DNA from: Acidobacteriaceae bacterium
GTDB lineage: Bacteria; Acidobacteriota; Terriglobia; Terriglobales; Acidobacteriaceae
Assembly: GCA_903642225.1 (NCBI GenBank)
Contig: CAHJWI010000014.1
Location: 24,028 to 88,027, forward strand
Reading direction: 5' to 3'
Length of the DNA stretch: 64,000 nt
The notes under the pieces were generated by a model, which made no database searches, was not told where the DNA came from, and worked only from the letters and a program-made list of their open reading frames with translations. The position numbers and the translations under genes were made by a program. Positions 8,848 through 17,811 of this stretch are shown in pieces; the stretch's first letter is position 1, and each line of letters begins with the position of its first letter.

Positions 8848-10172
8848 AGCACCCCCGTGACGGCCGACTTTGCCGCCTCTGCGAAGAGCGGCAGTTGCGC
8901 CGCTTGTACAGGGTGTGCGAAAGACTTCATCGACACCCGTTCCAGGCCTCCCGCAGCGATCTCGACAGCTGCTGGTGAAAGCGCGGTCGTCGGTGAAAAA
9001 AGCGCGTCAGCCTGCCCAGGAAGGTGGTCGACGGTTATGACGTACTCAGCTGCATCCTTCAAACGCACGTGCAGCTTTCGAAGATCCGCGAGTACAAGCT
9101 TGTGGTAGCGACGGATACGGAGGATGCGATCCACGTTTGCGTAGCCCAGGCCGGGAACGCGCAGCATCGTCTCGCGCGGTGCCGTGTTTAAGTCAACGGG
9201 AAAGAACTCGGGATGCCGGCGCGCCCATGCGAGTTTAGGATCAATGCTCAGGTCCAGCTCGGGCTGGTCTTCCGGTGCAATTTCGTCTGCTGCAAAGCCA
9301 TAGTGCCGCATCAGCCAGTCCGCCTGGTACAGGCGATGCTCTCGCACCATGGGCGACGCTTTCAGCGGCAGGCGGGTATCCGCCTCGGGGTACGGGCTGA
9401 AGCCGGTGTAGTAGACGCGGCGCAGCTTGAAATTCTGGTACAAACCGCTGGCGCGCTGAATGATGTCGCGGTCCGTCGATGGAGTTGCGCCAATCACCAT
9501 CTGGGTACTTTGGCCGGCCGGTGCAAACTTCGGTGTGCTGTTAAAGCGGGTTCGGTCCTCGTCCAGCTCGTTTTTGCGGTCGTGGATGTGCGCCATGGTG
9601 CCTTCAATGACCGTGGCCTTCTTCTCCGGTGCAAGCTGCACCAGGTCAGCCTGCGTCGGCAACTCGATGTTGGCACTCAGGCGATCGGCGTACGTGCCGG
9701 CCTCTTCAAGCAGGCGCGGTGCACAGCCGGGAATTGCCTTGATGTGGATGTAGCCGCCGAAGTGGTGCACCAGCCGCAACGTCTTTGCGACCTGCACCAA
9801 CTGCTCCATCGTGTAGTCCGGCGACTGGATAATGCCGGACGACAGGAACAGGCCCTCGATGTAGTTGCGCTTGTAGAAGTCGAGCGTGAGCGTGACGATT
9901 TCTTCGGGTGTAAATCGCGCGCGGCGAATGTCGCTGGACACGCGATTGACGCAGAAGACACAGTCGTAGGTGCAGAAGTTGGTGAGCAGCAGTTTGAGCA
10001 GGGAAATGCAGCGACCGTCGGGCGTGTAGCTGTGGCAAATGCCATTGCCATCAGAGTGACCGATGCCCTTGCCGTTGCCGCTGCGCTTGGCACCGGAGCT
10101 TGCACATGACGCGTCATACTTCGCGGCGTCGGCAAGGATCTCGAGCTTCTGCTGCACCGTCATCGAAGTCAT
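8844..10172 (-). CDS. Putative DNA modification/repair radical SAM protein
   Basis: The 442-residue protein carries the radical SAM cluster motif as C67-x3-C71-x2-C74 (NFCTYDCVFC). A helix-hairpin-helix follows towards the C-terminus (DLNTAPRETMLRVPGLGYA), which would bind DNA without sequence preference. The N-terminal segment (QQKLEILADAAKYDASCASS) and gene order match the family TIGR03916, which is habitually encoded beside the UdgX fusion. It overlaps that gene by 4 bp. The chemistry (radical-based DNA lesion repair or base modification) is inferred from the domains only. Confidence 0.93.
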   Translation of the reverse strand: MTSMTVQQKLEILADAAKYDASCASSGAKRSGNGKGIGHSDGNGICHSYTPDGRCISLLKLLLTNFCTYDCVFCVNRVSSDIRRARFTPEEIVTLTLDFYKRNYIEGLFLSSGIIQSPDYTMEQLVQVAKTLRLVHHFGGYIHIKAIPGCAPRLLEEAGTYADRLSANIELPTQADLVQLAPEKKATVIEGTMAHIHDRKNELDEDRTRFNSTPKFAPAGQSTQMVIGATPSTDRDIIQRASGLYQNFKLRRVYYTGFSPYPEADTRLPLKASPMVREHRLYQADWLMRHYGFAADEIAPEDQPELDLSIDPKLAWARRHPEFFPVDLNTAPRETMLRVPGLGYANVDRILRIRRYHKLVLADLRKLHVRLKDAAEYVITVDHLPGQADALFSPTTALSPAAVEIAAGGLERVSMKSFAHPVQAAQLPLFAEAAKSAVTGVL

Positions 10173-10238
10173 GCATTCCCAGTGTAAGCGAAGACCGGGC
10201 GAAACCTCAGCTTCACTCCTGTTGTGATGCGCCGTGCG

Positions 10239-10811
10239 CTAGTGTCCGCCTGCAGCAGACTCAGGAAAGAGCCGGATATCGACGACATTGCGATATTTCT
10301 CAGCGAAGTCCATGCCATAGCCGATGACGAACTGGTTGGGAATGGAGAAGCCGACGTAGTCTGCCTCGATGGGTACCAGTCGCCGCTCCGGCTTGTCGAG
10401 GCAGGTGGCAATCTTCAGGCTCGCGGGCTTGTGTTGCAGCATGAGCTTGCGGAGATAGCTCAGGGTCAGGCCGGTATCCAAAATGTCTTCTACGAGGATG
10501 ACGTGCTTGTTCTCGATGGGGACATCCAGATCCTTGATGAGCTTGACCGCGCCGCTGCTCGTTTGGCCCTTGCCGTAGCTGGAGACGGCCACGAAATCGA
10601 AGGTGTTATCGATGGTGATGGCTCGCGCCAGGTCGGCAAGAAAAATGGCCGCTCCCTTGAGGACACCAACGAGCACAATGCTCTGACTGTCGTAGTCCGC
10701 AGAGATTTGCGCGCCGATTGCCTGTACCCGCTCGCGAATCTGGGTCTCAGAAAACAGGACCTCGCACTGCGAGGCGGGAACGAACGTGGGCTCTGCGACG
10801 GAAGCGGACAT
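10239..10811 (-). CDS. hpt: Hypoxanthine phosphoribosyltransferase
   Basis: This 190-residue type I phosphoribosyltransferase transfers PRPP to hypoxanthine/guanine in purine salvage. It has the PRPP-binding signature HVILVEDILDTGLTL with the acidic pair ED, the early GVLKGAAIFLADL strand and the base-stacking segment DYVGFSIPNQFVIGYGMD. The chosen start MSASVAEP gives the usual family length. Longer in-frame starts would extend into the divergent lgt gene. It stands alone between the radical SAM gene and lgt. Confidence 0.94.
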   Translation of the reverse strand: MSASVAEPTFVPASQCEVLFSETQIRERVQAIGAQISADYDSQSIVLVGVLKGAAIFLADLARAITIDNTFDFVAVSSYGKGQTSSGAVKLIKDLDVPIENKHVILVEDILDTGLTLSYLRKLMLQHKPASLKIATCLDKPERRLVPIEADYVGFSIPNQFVIGYGMDFAEKYRNVVDIRLFPESAAGGH

Positions 10812-10926
10812 GCACTCTAGCCTAAACGCAGACACGTAAGCTGCGTGCAGCCGGTACTTTTGCTGGATCGGGAAGAAGCGCCGCAGACCGCGAGACGGCG
10901 ACCTGCAACGTATACTCGCCAGAGCA

Positions 10927-11769
10927 ATGTATCCGTATCTGCACCTCGGCTCGTTTCCCCTCGGCACGTTCGGCATTTTCATGTGGCTGGCGGCAGTGGC
11001 AGCCACGTTTCTGCTGCACCGGGCGTTTATGCGCGGACAGGTATCCGCAGATGCCGTCGTTGTCGTGGCCACGGCCATGATCGCCGGCGTGCTGGGTGCC
11101 AAGCTATGGCATGAGTTGCAGGATCCCTTTCAGTTCGGCAGGCAAATGCGGTTTATCGCGGAACCCGGCTGGAAGCATCCGCTGGACGTGCTGGGGAACC
11201 TGCTGCAGTGGTTTCGCGCCGGCTTTGCGTGGTTTGGTGGTCTGTTGTTCGGTGTGGTCGCCCTGCTGTGGCAAGGGAGGTCGCTCAAAGTCGGTGCGCT
11301 GCGTATGCTGGACCTTGCTGCGCCTGCGGCTGCCGTGGGCTACGGTGTGGGGCGGATCGGGTGTTTGACTTCAGGCGATGGGGACTATGGCGTGAACACC
11401 ACCCATCCCTGGGGCGTGCACATGCGTGACGACGCGCTGGACCCTCCGCAGCCCAACCCGCCTGGATTGTTGGTGGAGCCGACACCCGTGTATGAGTTAC
11501 TGTTCGCCCTCGCACTCGGGTACTACCTGTGGGTGCGCGGGAAAAAGCGCCTGTCCACCGGCCAGCTCACAGGGGAGTACCTCGTTCTGAGCGGCGTTGG
11601 CCGGTTCCTGATCGAGTTCATTCGGCGGAATCCGCGGCTTTATTTCGGCATGAGCAACGCGCAGGTGGCTGCGCTGCTGACGATTGCTGTGGGAGGCATT
11701 CTGATCGGCTACGCACAAACACACCGCGACCGGACCTATACGGAGCCAGGCGCGGCGGCAGCGATCTAG
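10927..11769 (+). CDS. lgt: Prolipoprotein diacylglyceryl transferase
   Basis: Lgt attaches diacylglycerol from phosphatidylglycerol to the lipobox cysteine of prolipoproteins in the inner membrane. The 280-residue protein has about seven hydrophobic helices. It carries the signature GVGRIGCLTSGDGDYGV (with the catalytic-site arginine) and the C-terminal GRFLIEFIRRN motif. Its stop codon shares the palindrome CTAG with the stop of the convergent metalloprotease gene. lspA, the next enzyme of the lipoprotein pathway, lies 6 kb away in another operon. Confidence 0.95.
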   Translation: MYPYLHLGSFPLGTFGIFMWLAAVAATFLLHRAFMRGQVSADAVVVVATAMIAGVLGAKLWHELQDPFQFGRQMRFIAEPGWKHPLDVLGNLLQWFRAGFAWFGGLLFGVVALLWQGRSLKVGALRMLDLAAPAAAVGYGVGRIGCLTSGDGDYGVNTTHPWGVHMRDDALDPPQPNPPGLLVEPTPVYELLFALALGYYLWVRGKKRLSTGQLTGEYLVLSGVGRFLIEFIRRNPRLYFGMSNAQVAALLTIAVGGILIGYAQTHRDRTYTEPGAAAAI

Positions 11770-12461
11770 AGACGCCGCAGCATCGCCTTGGCTTCTTCAA
11801 AGTCGGGGAACTGCCGCTCTTCCGCCTGAAACTCGCGGGAATGTACACAGCGGCGGCCGCCGGGCTTCACCTTCACCGGGTGCTTCAAGTGCAGCATCTC
11901 GTGGTACATCAGGTACTCGATGGCGAGGCGGGGGATCTGTGGCCGGTCGAAGATGCGGCTCACCATAATGGTGTTGTGTGCTGCGTCGTAGTGGCCCAGC
12001 AGGCGGCGAGCCTGGTGATTGCTCCAGGTAAGCACCGGACGTCCGAGCAGTCCGTGGAAAAAGCGCGTGTTTACGGCTTCAAAGACCTCATCCAGGTCAT
12101 AAACGTCGCCTACTGCCGTTGTAATCTGCTTGCGGCCGCGTTCCTGCCGGGTGCGTTCTGCTTGGCGACTCACGGCATCGCTGCTGGTGTAGCGGCGGTA
12201 CCGGTCGGCATGGCCACGCTCAATCGGCTTGCGATACAGCTTGGCGAGCAGGATATGGGCGATGGCCTGGTGGACGCTCTCCGGTGCGGCCTGTAACAGG
12301 TCAGAGAGTCTGACGATGAGCTGACCTTCACGCAAGCGGATCGTCGTGTTCAGCGAGACGAACCGCCGGAAACGTACGTCGAGTGCAGGCATGGGTGCGC
12401 GGGGACGGAGATCGCGATAGGCACCGCTGAAGATGTCGCAAAGTTCTGGGGGAGCAACCAC
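11766..12461 (-). CDS. SprT-like zinc metalloprotease domain protein
   Basis: The 231-residue protein has a zinc-protease motif HEMLH (187-191) followed by HLKHPV. A conserved charged tail follows (HSREFQAEERQFPDFEEA). A preceding TWSNHQARRLLGHYDAAHNTI strand is typical of SprT/YgjP-like domains, which hydrolyse proteins; eukaryotic relatives clear DNA-protein cross-links. Whether this one acts in DNA repair is unknown, but the neighbourhood (UdgX pair, uvrA) makes it worth asking. No signal peptide is visible, so it is cytoplasmic. Confidence 0.83.
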   Translation of the reverse strand: MVAPPELCDIFSGAYRDLRPRAPMPALDVRFRRFVSLNTTIRLREGQLIVRLSDLLQAAPESVHQAIAHILLAKLYRKPIERGHADRYRRYTSSDAVSRQAERTRQERGRKQITTAVGDVYDLDEVFEAVNTRFFHGLLGRPVLTWSNHQARRLLGHYDAAHNTIMVSRIFDRPQIPRLAIEYLMYHEMLHLKHPVKVKPGGRRCVHSREFQAEERQFPDFEEAKAMLRRL

Positions 12462-12507
12462 GGTTCCAGTCTACCGACAGGGAGGCAGCGAAAAAGGAGG
12501 CGGGAAG

Positions 12508-13068
12508 CTAACGGGGTACCTCGTACTGGGTCGGCGGCGGTTCTTTTGAGGGCGGGTGTTCCTTAAAGTACGCCTGTTGTTCCAGTAGCAGCTTTTGGGC
12601 GTCGTCCTTAAGATCGGCGACAGCTTCGAGCGCCAATTGTCGTGTGACTTTGTACCGGGCCTGGTCAGGCGGTTGCCGCAGAATGCTCTCCCACCGCTCA
12701 GTAGAGGTGACGAGCCTAGGCAGCACCTTTCTCAAATCCTTGTGGCCGTTGCGGTAGTCGTCCAGGTTGTCCTCCAGCTCGCTCACAACGCCGGTCATTT
12801 CTTCCATGTTCTGGTGGATGTCCTCGGCACGGCCCTGCGCACGGGCATCGGCGATGACTCGTTGAATTCGGTCGAAGCGAGTCTCTACGATTTTGCTGTA
12901 CGCCAAGACCCGTTCGGCTGGAAACATTGCAGCCTCTCGAACGCTTTCAACCTCAGCTTCAGATAGTTCAGGACCTGCCCGTTGGCCGAGCAGCAAACCA
13001 GTGCAGAGTAGGGCAGTCGTCATCGCCCTTACGTAAGCAGGAACGTGAACGTAACGTCTTCTCGACAT
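12508..13068 (-). CDS. Small secreted coiled-coil protein of unknown function
   Basis: About 186 residues. An N-terminal hydrophobic stretch (MTTALLCTGLLLGQ) after a basic start suggests export. The rest is charged and helical, with long Glu/Arg/Leu-rich stretches (VETRFDRIQRVIADARAQ, HQNMEEMTGVVSELEDNLDD), and ends in a proline-rich tail. I do not recognise a named family. It is the last gene of the reverse ileS-lspA-uvrA row and lies 16 bp after a second secreted helical protein of similar size, so the two probably act together. A GTG three bases upstream is an alternative start. Confidence 0.72.
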   Translation of the reverse strand: MSRRRYVHVPAYVRAMTTALLCTGLLLGQRAGPELSEAEVESVREAAMFPAERVLAYSKIVETRFDRIQRVIADARAQGRAEDIHQNMEEMTGVVSELEDNLDDYRNGHKDLRKVLPRLVTSTERWESILRQPPDQARYKVTRQLALEAVADLKDDAQKLLLEQQAYFKEHPPSKEPPPTQYEVPR

Positions 13069-13083
13069 CACCGTCTACCTGTC

Positions 13084-13581
13084 TTACTTTGCGAAAATCG
13101 TGGCCAGCAACGATGTTTGCGCCAAGTTCAACCTTTTCAAAGCGTCCTGAACGTGGGGCTTCATGTCGGACGAGGCTGCGCGGGTCATATCGGTCAACCG
13201 CCGATTAGTTGTGTGCAGCAACATCTCGGTCTTCTTCAGGCTCTTGCTTTGCCGAAAATTGCTCTCCATTTTGGCAGTGCAGGCTTCCAGCTGCTGAAGG
13301 GTTTCTTCAGCCTTTTCAAGTTCCCCATCCGCCATCTGACGACTGGCCAGCAGTGACATCTTGTCCGCAAGGTCGGCGTATAGAAAGGCCTGCTCCCGCG
13401 GGTTGGCGGCGCTTGCCTTTACTTCAAGGTCGGCAACGATGTGCAGATCGAGCGTTCCGGGTGGGGGGCCGGCGGCAGCCGCGTGCATTGGCATAACGAC
13501 CAGGAAGCCGCCGCAAAGGGCGACAACCAGATGCAGACGAACCACTCGCGAAACCGCGCTCAAAGATGCTGCAACGTGCAT
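13084..13581 (-). CDS. Small secreted helical protein of unknown function
   Basis: A 165-residue product with a signal peptide (LHLVVALCGGFLVVMPMHAAAAG). The mature part is predicted helical: YADLADKMSLLASRQMADG, EKAEETLQQLEACTAKMES. The start was chosen because it has a near-perfect GGGAGG ribosome site six bases upstream; a longer in-frame start would overlap the previous gene. I do not recognise the family. Its position between the frameshifted repeat protein and the coiled-coil protein suggests a small periplasmic complex, which is inference. Confidence 0.74.
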   Translation of the reverse strand: MHVAASLSAVSRVVRLHLVVALCGGFLVVMPMHAAAAGPPPGTLDLHIVADLEVKASAANPREQAFLYADLADKMSLLASRQMADGELEKAEETLQQLEACTAKMESNFRQSKSLKKTEMLLHTTNRRLTDMTRAASSDMKPHVQDALKRLNLAQTSLLATIFAK

Positions 13582-13604
13582 AGCACACCTCCCACAATGG
13601 GGGC

Positions 13605-14122
13605 CTACTTTGCGCGACTTAGAACGGGTAAGCGCTGCTGCGCCTGCCATTCCTCATCGGGGAATTTTCCGTTGGCCAGTTCCAGGAACTGGCGGTAGTA
13701 TCCAGCCGCTTCTCTGGAATGATGCAACGTATCATGCGCTGCGGCCAAAAGGAAAGCACTTGTCGCATCCATCGTCAAAATGGAGTTTCGGATTGAGATG
13801 GCACGCACAACTGTCTCTGGATGACGTGTTGTTGACGCGGCAAACGCTAACTCCGCGGCCGCATGAGCACGTTCCGCCGGTGAACTGAAGCTGCCGGCGA
13901 GAGCACGTTCCAGCACCCTCTCTGCATCCGCGCTGCGCTTCTCACGGATCAGTCCGTCTGCCTGTTCACTGATCAGGTCGCCATTGCGGTTGGCAGGGCG
14001 GGAGTGCGTTCGTCGGAGGGTGGGCTTGTACCTGGAGGCAACTGCTGTATCTGGGCCGGCGAGGCGCCTGCTGAAAGCAAAGCGAACAGACCGACGGCGA
14101 CCGCACGACGGCGGCCTGTCAT
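13605..14122 (-). pseudogene. Secreted TPR-like protein, interrupted by a -1 frameshift
   Basis: The ATG overlaps the uvrA stop codon (ATGA), a strong sign of a real coupled start. It opens a 49-residue frame with a clear signal peptide (AVAVGLFALLSAGASPAQ) that ends at a TGA (13973). The next frame then carries about 125 residues of sensible helical sequence (GDLISEQADGLIREKRSADA, FLLAAAHDTLHHSREAAGYY) resembling tetratricopeptide helices and ending at LPVLSRAK. Joining them needs a -1 shift between about 13975 and 14030. It is either a true frameshift mutation or a one-base assembly error. The restored protein would have about 171 residues and be periplasmic. Confidence 0.6.
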
Positions 14123-17100
14123 GAGGGCGCGATTGTCGGCAGGCCGAGTGCGGGTCGTAACCACTGGCCCGTGTACGATGCTGGAGCCGCGGCGATCTCC
14201 TCCGGTGTTCCGGCGGCAACCACCTGACCACCAGCGGAGCCGCCTTCCGGGCCCATGTCGATCACCCAGTCCGCGCACTTGATCACATCCATGTTGTGCT
14301 CGATGACCAGCAACGATCCGCCACCCTCAATCAGCTTGCGAAACGCCTGCAGCAGCGTCGCCACGTCATCAAAGTGCAGGCCTGTAGTGGGCTCATCCAG
14401 GATGTACAGGACTCGGCTTGCCACCTTTTTTGCCTCAGCCCTGCCGCTGCCGATGCTGCGGATATTTGCCAGGTGCGCGGCCAGCTTTACGCGCTGTGCC
14501 TCGCCGCCGGACAGCGTCGTCGCGCTCTGGCCGAGTCGCACGTATCCAAGGCCGACTTCATCCAGTACCTGCAACCTGTCCACGATCTTGGGGTGACCGG
14601 CGAAGTAGTGCAGGGCATCTTTCACCGTCAAATTCAAAACATCGTGAATGTTGCGATTCTTGTATTTCACTTCCAGGATTGCGGATTTGTATCGCGTTGC
14701 ATTGCATTCCTCGCACGGTAACTCGATATCTGCAAGGAACTGCATCTCAACCGTGACGGTTCCATCGCCTTCGCACACATCGCAGCGGCCGCCAGGTACG
14801 TTGAAACTGAAGGAGCCTGCGGTGTAGCTCTTGCGCCGCGCGTCAGGTTGCGCTGCGAAGAGTTCGCGGATGGCGTCGAACGCTTTGATATACGTGATTG
14901 GGTTTGAGCGGGGCGTTCTCCCAATAGGTGACTGATCGACTAACACCACCTCACGCAGATTCTGGGTGCCTGTGAGTTCCCGGTATAACTTGGTTGCATC
15001 GCTGCTTGCACCTTCCACGCCAAGTGCGTACTGCAGGGCCCGGTAGAGTACCTGGTGCACGATGGTCGACTTACCCGACCCACTTACACCGGTAACAACA
15101 GTCAGCATACCTAAAGGTATCTCGAGATCGACGCCACGCAAATTGTGGATGCGGGCGCCTTTCAAGCGAAGCAGTTCACGGCCGGGTTCTCTGCGATGCT
15201 TCGGTATCGGGATCTGAACACGGCCGGAGAGATACTTGCCAGTGATAGAGTTTGGGTCGGCTTTAACCTGCTCCACGGTGCCGCTTGCCAGCAGCTTGCC
15301 GCCCAGTTCGCCCGCACCAGGACCCAGGTCGATGAGGCGGTCGGCAGCAAGAATCACGTCAGGATCATGCTCGACCACGAGGATAGTGTTTCCCAGATCG
15401 CGTAGGTCATGCATGATGCGGACTAACTTCGCAGTATCACGGGAGTGTAGACCGATAGACGGCTCATCCAGCACATAGAGTGCGCCGACTAACCGGGAAC
15501 CAAGCGATGTGGCTAACTGAATGCGCTGCGACTCCCCACCACTGAGCGTTGAACTTAGCCGATCAAGCGTGAGGTATTCCAGACCCACCTGCTCCAGAAA
15601 GCCAATGCGTTGTCGCACCTCTTCCAGAATTTTTCCGGCAATTTCCATCTGCGCCGGCGAGAGTGTAAGCGCATCGAAAAACTGTTTCGCACCGGTGATT
15701 GTCAGGCTGGTACTTTCGCAGATGTTCTGACCCTGCAGCAGAACAGCACGTGCCTCTGCACGCAGGCGTTGGCCGCGGCAATCGGGGCACGGAGCATAGC
15801 CGCGGTACTTCGACAAGAAGACACGTACGTGGAGCTTGTATTTCTTGGTATCCAGCGAACGAAAGAAGCCGCGAATACCAGTAAATGTGCCCTTGCCGTC
15901 CCACAACAGGCTTTGTTGTTGCGGTGTCAGGTCGTAGTACGGCTTGTGTGTGGGGATGTCGTTTACCTGGGCAAAGCGCTTCATTTCCCCATGGTGTGAA
16001 CGATATTTCGGCGCAATCCAGGGCGCGATCGCGCCGTCATCCAACGACTTAGACTCGTCCGGCAAAATCAGCTTTGGATCGAAGTCAATGGTGTTTCCGA
16101 AACCCTGACATCGTGGGCAGGCACCGAAGGGGTTGTTAAAGCTGAAGAGCCGCGGCTCCGGTTCGCGGTAGGCGCGGCGGCAGGCCGTGCATTCAAACGC
16201 ACTGGAGAAGCGAAGGCGTAGCGGAGCGGTGCTGTCGCGAGGTGCGGACTCAAACAGGATCTCGTTCGATTCGCGGTACCCGGTCTCAATGGCGTCGACA
16301 ATGCGGGTGCGCACGTCTGCGCTTACAGCGAGGCGGTCTGCAAGAACAAAGATTGGCTGGGTAAAGTCGAGTTCTAGCAGCGATTCCGGTGTGGAAAACT
16401 CTACAATATTGCCGGCCTGGAACAGGCGGTTGTAGCCTCGATGACGCAGTTCGGTAAGCCGCTCCTTTAGCCGGTCTGAAATATCGAGGACCGGTGTGCT
16501 TATTGCCTTAATTACTTTTTTGTTTGCCAGCTTTTTGGGTTTCGCGGGCGGTGGTGGCGCGGTGTCCGCGGCAGGTGGCAAGAACTCCTGCATCGGTTCC
16601 AGCGTTACCGGCCGCGGCTCGATAGGAAACAGGGCATACAGGCGCGTGCCTTCGTTCATGGCGAGTATGTTTGCGGCGATCTCGTCGACCGTGTCACGCT
16701 TCACAATGCCGCCGCAATGCAGGCAGGTCACAGTGCCGCACCGCGCATACAGCAGGCGCATATAGTCGTAAATTTCCGTGGCCGTAGCCACAGTGGAACG
16801 GGGATTGCGAGTCTGGTTTTTCTGCTTGATGGCGATTGCAGGTGCAAGGCCATCCATAAAGTCGACGTCGGGCTTTTCGATGCGTTCCAGGAATTGCCGC
16901 GCATAAGCGGAAAGCGATTCTACATAGCGGCGCTGACCTTCGGCATACACGGTGTCAAAGGCAAGGGAACTCTTGCCGGAGCCGGACACGCCGCTGACCA
17001 CCGTCATCGCATTGTGCGGGATTTCGACGTCAATGTTTTTAAGGTTGTGCGTCCGTGCACCACGAATCAGGATGTAGTCGTTCGCAGACAGCTTGAGCGA

Positions 17101-17229
17101 CTCCGGCATGGCTGCTTTTAGGCCAAGTTCACTGTGAATGACGCCGCCTTCTATGTGCGATACGGTGACCGGCACGTGCTCGTCCGTATGGGGGGTCGCA
17201 CTGCTGATTGGTGCTTCAGCGAAAGCCAC
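14119..17229 (-). CDS. uvrA: Excinuclease ABC subunit A
   Basis: UvrA is the damage-sensing ATPase of nucleotide excision repair and loads UvrB. The 1036-residue protein has two ABC modules: Walker A GVSGSGKSSLAFDTVYAEGQ in the first and GVSGSGKSTIVHQVLYRAL in the second, each with an LSGGE signature (STLSGGESQRIQLA, TTLSGGEAQRVKLA). Zinc fingers are visible as CTACRRAY...CPRCQGFG and CDVCEGDG...CEECNATR. It is about 90 residues longer than the common form, because of an N-terminal extension and a Pro/Lys-rich insert around residues 200-235. It abuts lspA upstream; the partner uvrB lies at 36 kb. Confidence 0.97.
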   Translation of the reverse strand: MAFAEAPISSATPHTDEHVPVTVSHIEGGVIHSELGLKAAMPESLKLSANDYILIRGARTHNLKNIDVEIPHNAMTVVSGVSGSGKSSLAFDTVYAEGQRRYVESLSAYARQFLERIEKPDVDFMDGLAPAIAIKQKNQTRNPRSTVATATEIYDYMRLLYARCGTVTCLHCGGIVKRDTVDEIAANILAMNEGTRLYALFPIEPRPVTLEPMQEFLPPAADTAPPPPAKPKKLANKKVIKAISTPVLDISDRLKERLTELRHRGYNRLFQAGNIVEFSTPESLLELDFTQPIFVLADRLAVSADVRTRIVDAIETGYRESNEILFESAPRDSTAPLRLRFSSAFECTACRRAYREPEPRLFSFNNPFGACPRCQGFGNTIDFDPKLILPDESKSLDDGAIAPWIAPKYRSHHGEMKRFAQVNDIPTHKPYYDLTPQQQSLLWDGKGTFTGIRGFFRSLDTKKYKLHVRVFLSKYRGYAPCPDCRGQRLRAEARAVLLQGQNICESTSLTITGAKQFFDALTLSPAQMEIAGKILEEVRQRIGFLEQVGLEYLTLDRLSSTLSGGESQRIQLATSLGSRLVGALYVLDEPSIGLHSRDTAKLVRIMHDLRDLGNTILVVEHDPDVILAADRLIDLGPGAGELGGKLLASGTVEQVKADPNSITGKYLSGRVQIPIPKHRREPGRELLRLKGARIHNLRGVDLEIPLGMLTVVTGVSGSGKSTIVHQVLYRALQYALGVEGASSDATKLYRELTGTQNLREVVLVDQSPIGRTPRSNPITYIKAFDAIRELFAAQPDARRKSYTAGSFSFNVPGGRCDVCEGDGTVTVEMQFLADIELPCEECNATRYKSAILEVKYKNRNIHDVLNLTVKDALHYFAGHPKIVDRLQVLDEVGLGYVRLGQSATTLSGGEAQRVKLAAHLANIRSIGSGRAEAKKVASRVLYILDEPTTGLHFDDVATLLQAFRKLIEGGGSLLVIEHNMDVIKCADWVIDMGPEGGSAGGQVVAAGTPEEIAAAPASYTGQWLRPALGLPTIAPS

Positions 17230-17811
17230 TTAGAGCGCTCCATCCACTGCGGTTGTGTCTGTCGTGATGTCGTCCAGGTGGGTCTGCTTCGGCTTCGGCC
17301 AGAGTAGTTCCAGCAGTAGCAGAACGGCGCCGACGGAGATGCAACTGTCCGCAATGTTGAAGTCAGGCCAGTGATATCGCACGATCGTCACTTCCAGGAA
17401 GTCCACAACATAGTGGAAGTGGATGCGGTCATATAAATTGCCGATAGCCCCACCGAGGATCAGTGCTAAGCCGATCGACGCGGGTGACGCGGCTCGGCCC
17501 ATCTTCCAGAGCATCGTCAAAACGATGATGCCTGCGACGGCGGAGAAGCCGATGAGTGAGTTGCGCACTGCGATTGGCGATGCGGATTCCGCAAACATGG
17601 AGAACGCCGCGCCGAAGTTGAGCACGTGGCTGATGCGGAAGATGTGGGGAATGACGGTGATGGTCTGACCCATCGGCAGGTGATGGTCGATCCAGATTTT
17701 AGTGATCCGGTCGAGTAATACGACCATCGCGGAGAGTACGAGCAGGTACGGACGAGCGTCCCGGCGGGGCGTTGTGGCAGGGTAGGGTGGTAATTGCGGC
17801 TGCGTGCTCAT
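17230..17811 (-). CDS. lspA: Lipoprotein signal peptidase (signal peptidase II)
   Basis: LspA cleaves the signal peptide of diacylated prolipoproteins in the inner membrane. The 193-residue protein has four hydrophobic helices and both catalytic aspartates in the family motifs: NLYDRIHFHYVVDF and FNIADSCISVGA. The early DRITKIWI motif and NFGAAFSM (VLNxGAAFS) motif are also present. It overlaps the ileS stop by 4 bp, the classic ileS-lspA arrangement, and is followed immediately by uvrA. Confidence 0.97.
   Translation of the reverse strand: MSTQPQLPPYPATTPRRDARPYLLVLSAMVVLLDRITKIWIDHHLPMGQTITVIPHIFRISHVLNFGAAFSMFAESASPIAVRNSLIGFSAVAGIIVLTMLWKMGRAASPASIGLALILGGAIGNLYDRIHFHYVVDFLEVTIVRYHWPDFNIADSCISVGAVLLLLELLWPKPKQTHLDDITTDTTAVDGAL

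Noticed and set aside
11766..11769. Shared CTAG forming both stop codons of lgt and the SprT-like gene
   Set aside because: It is a neat convergent overlap but is expected for compact genomes and has no evident function.
13973..14030. Programmed -1 frameshift in the uvrA-coupled gene
   Set aside because: I looked for an X-XXY-YYZ slippery site in the overlap and saw none, so a mutation or sequence error is more likely.
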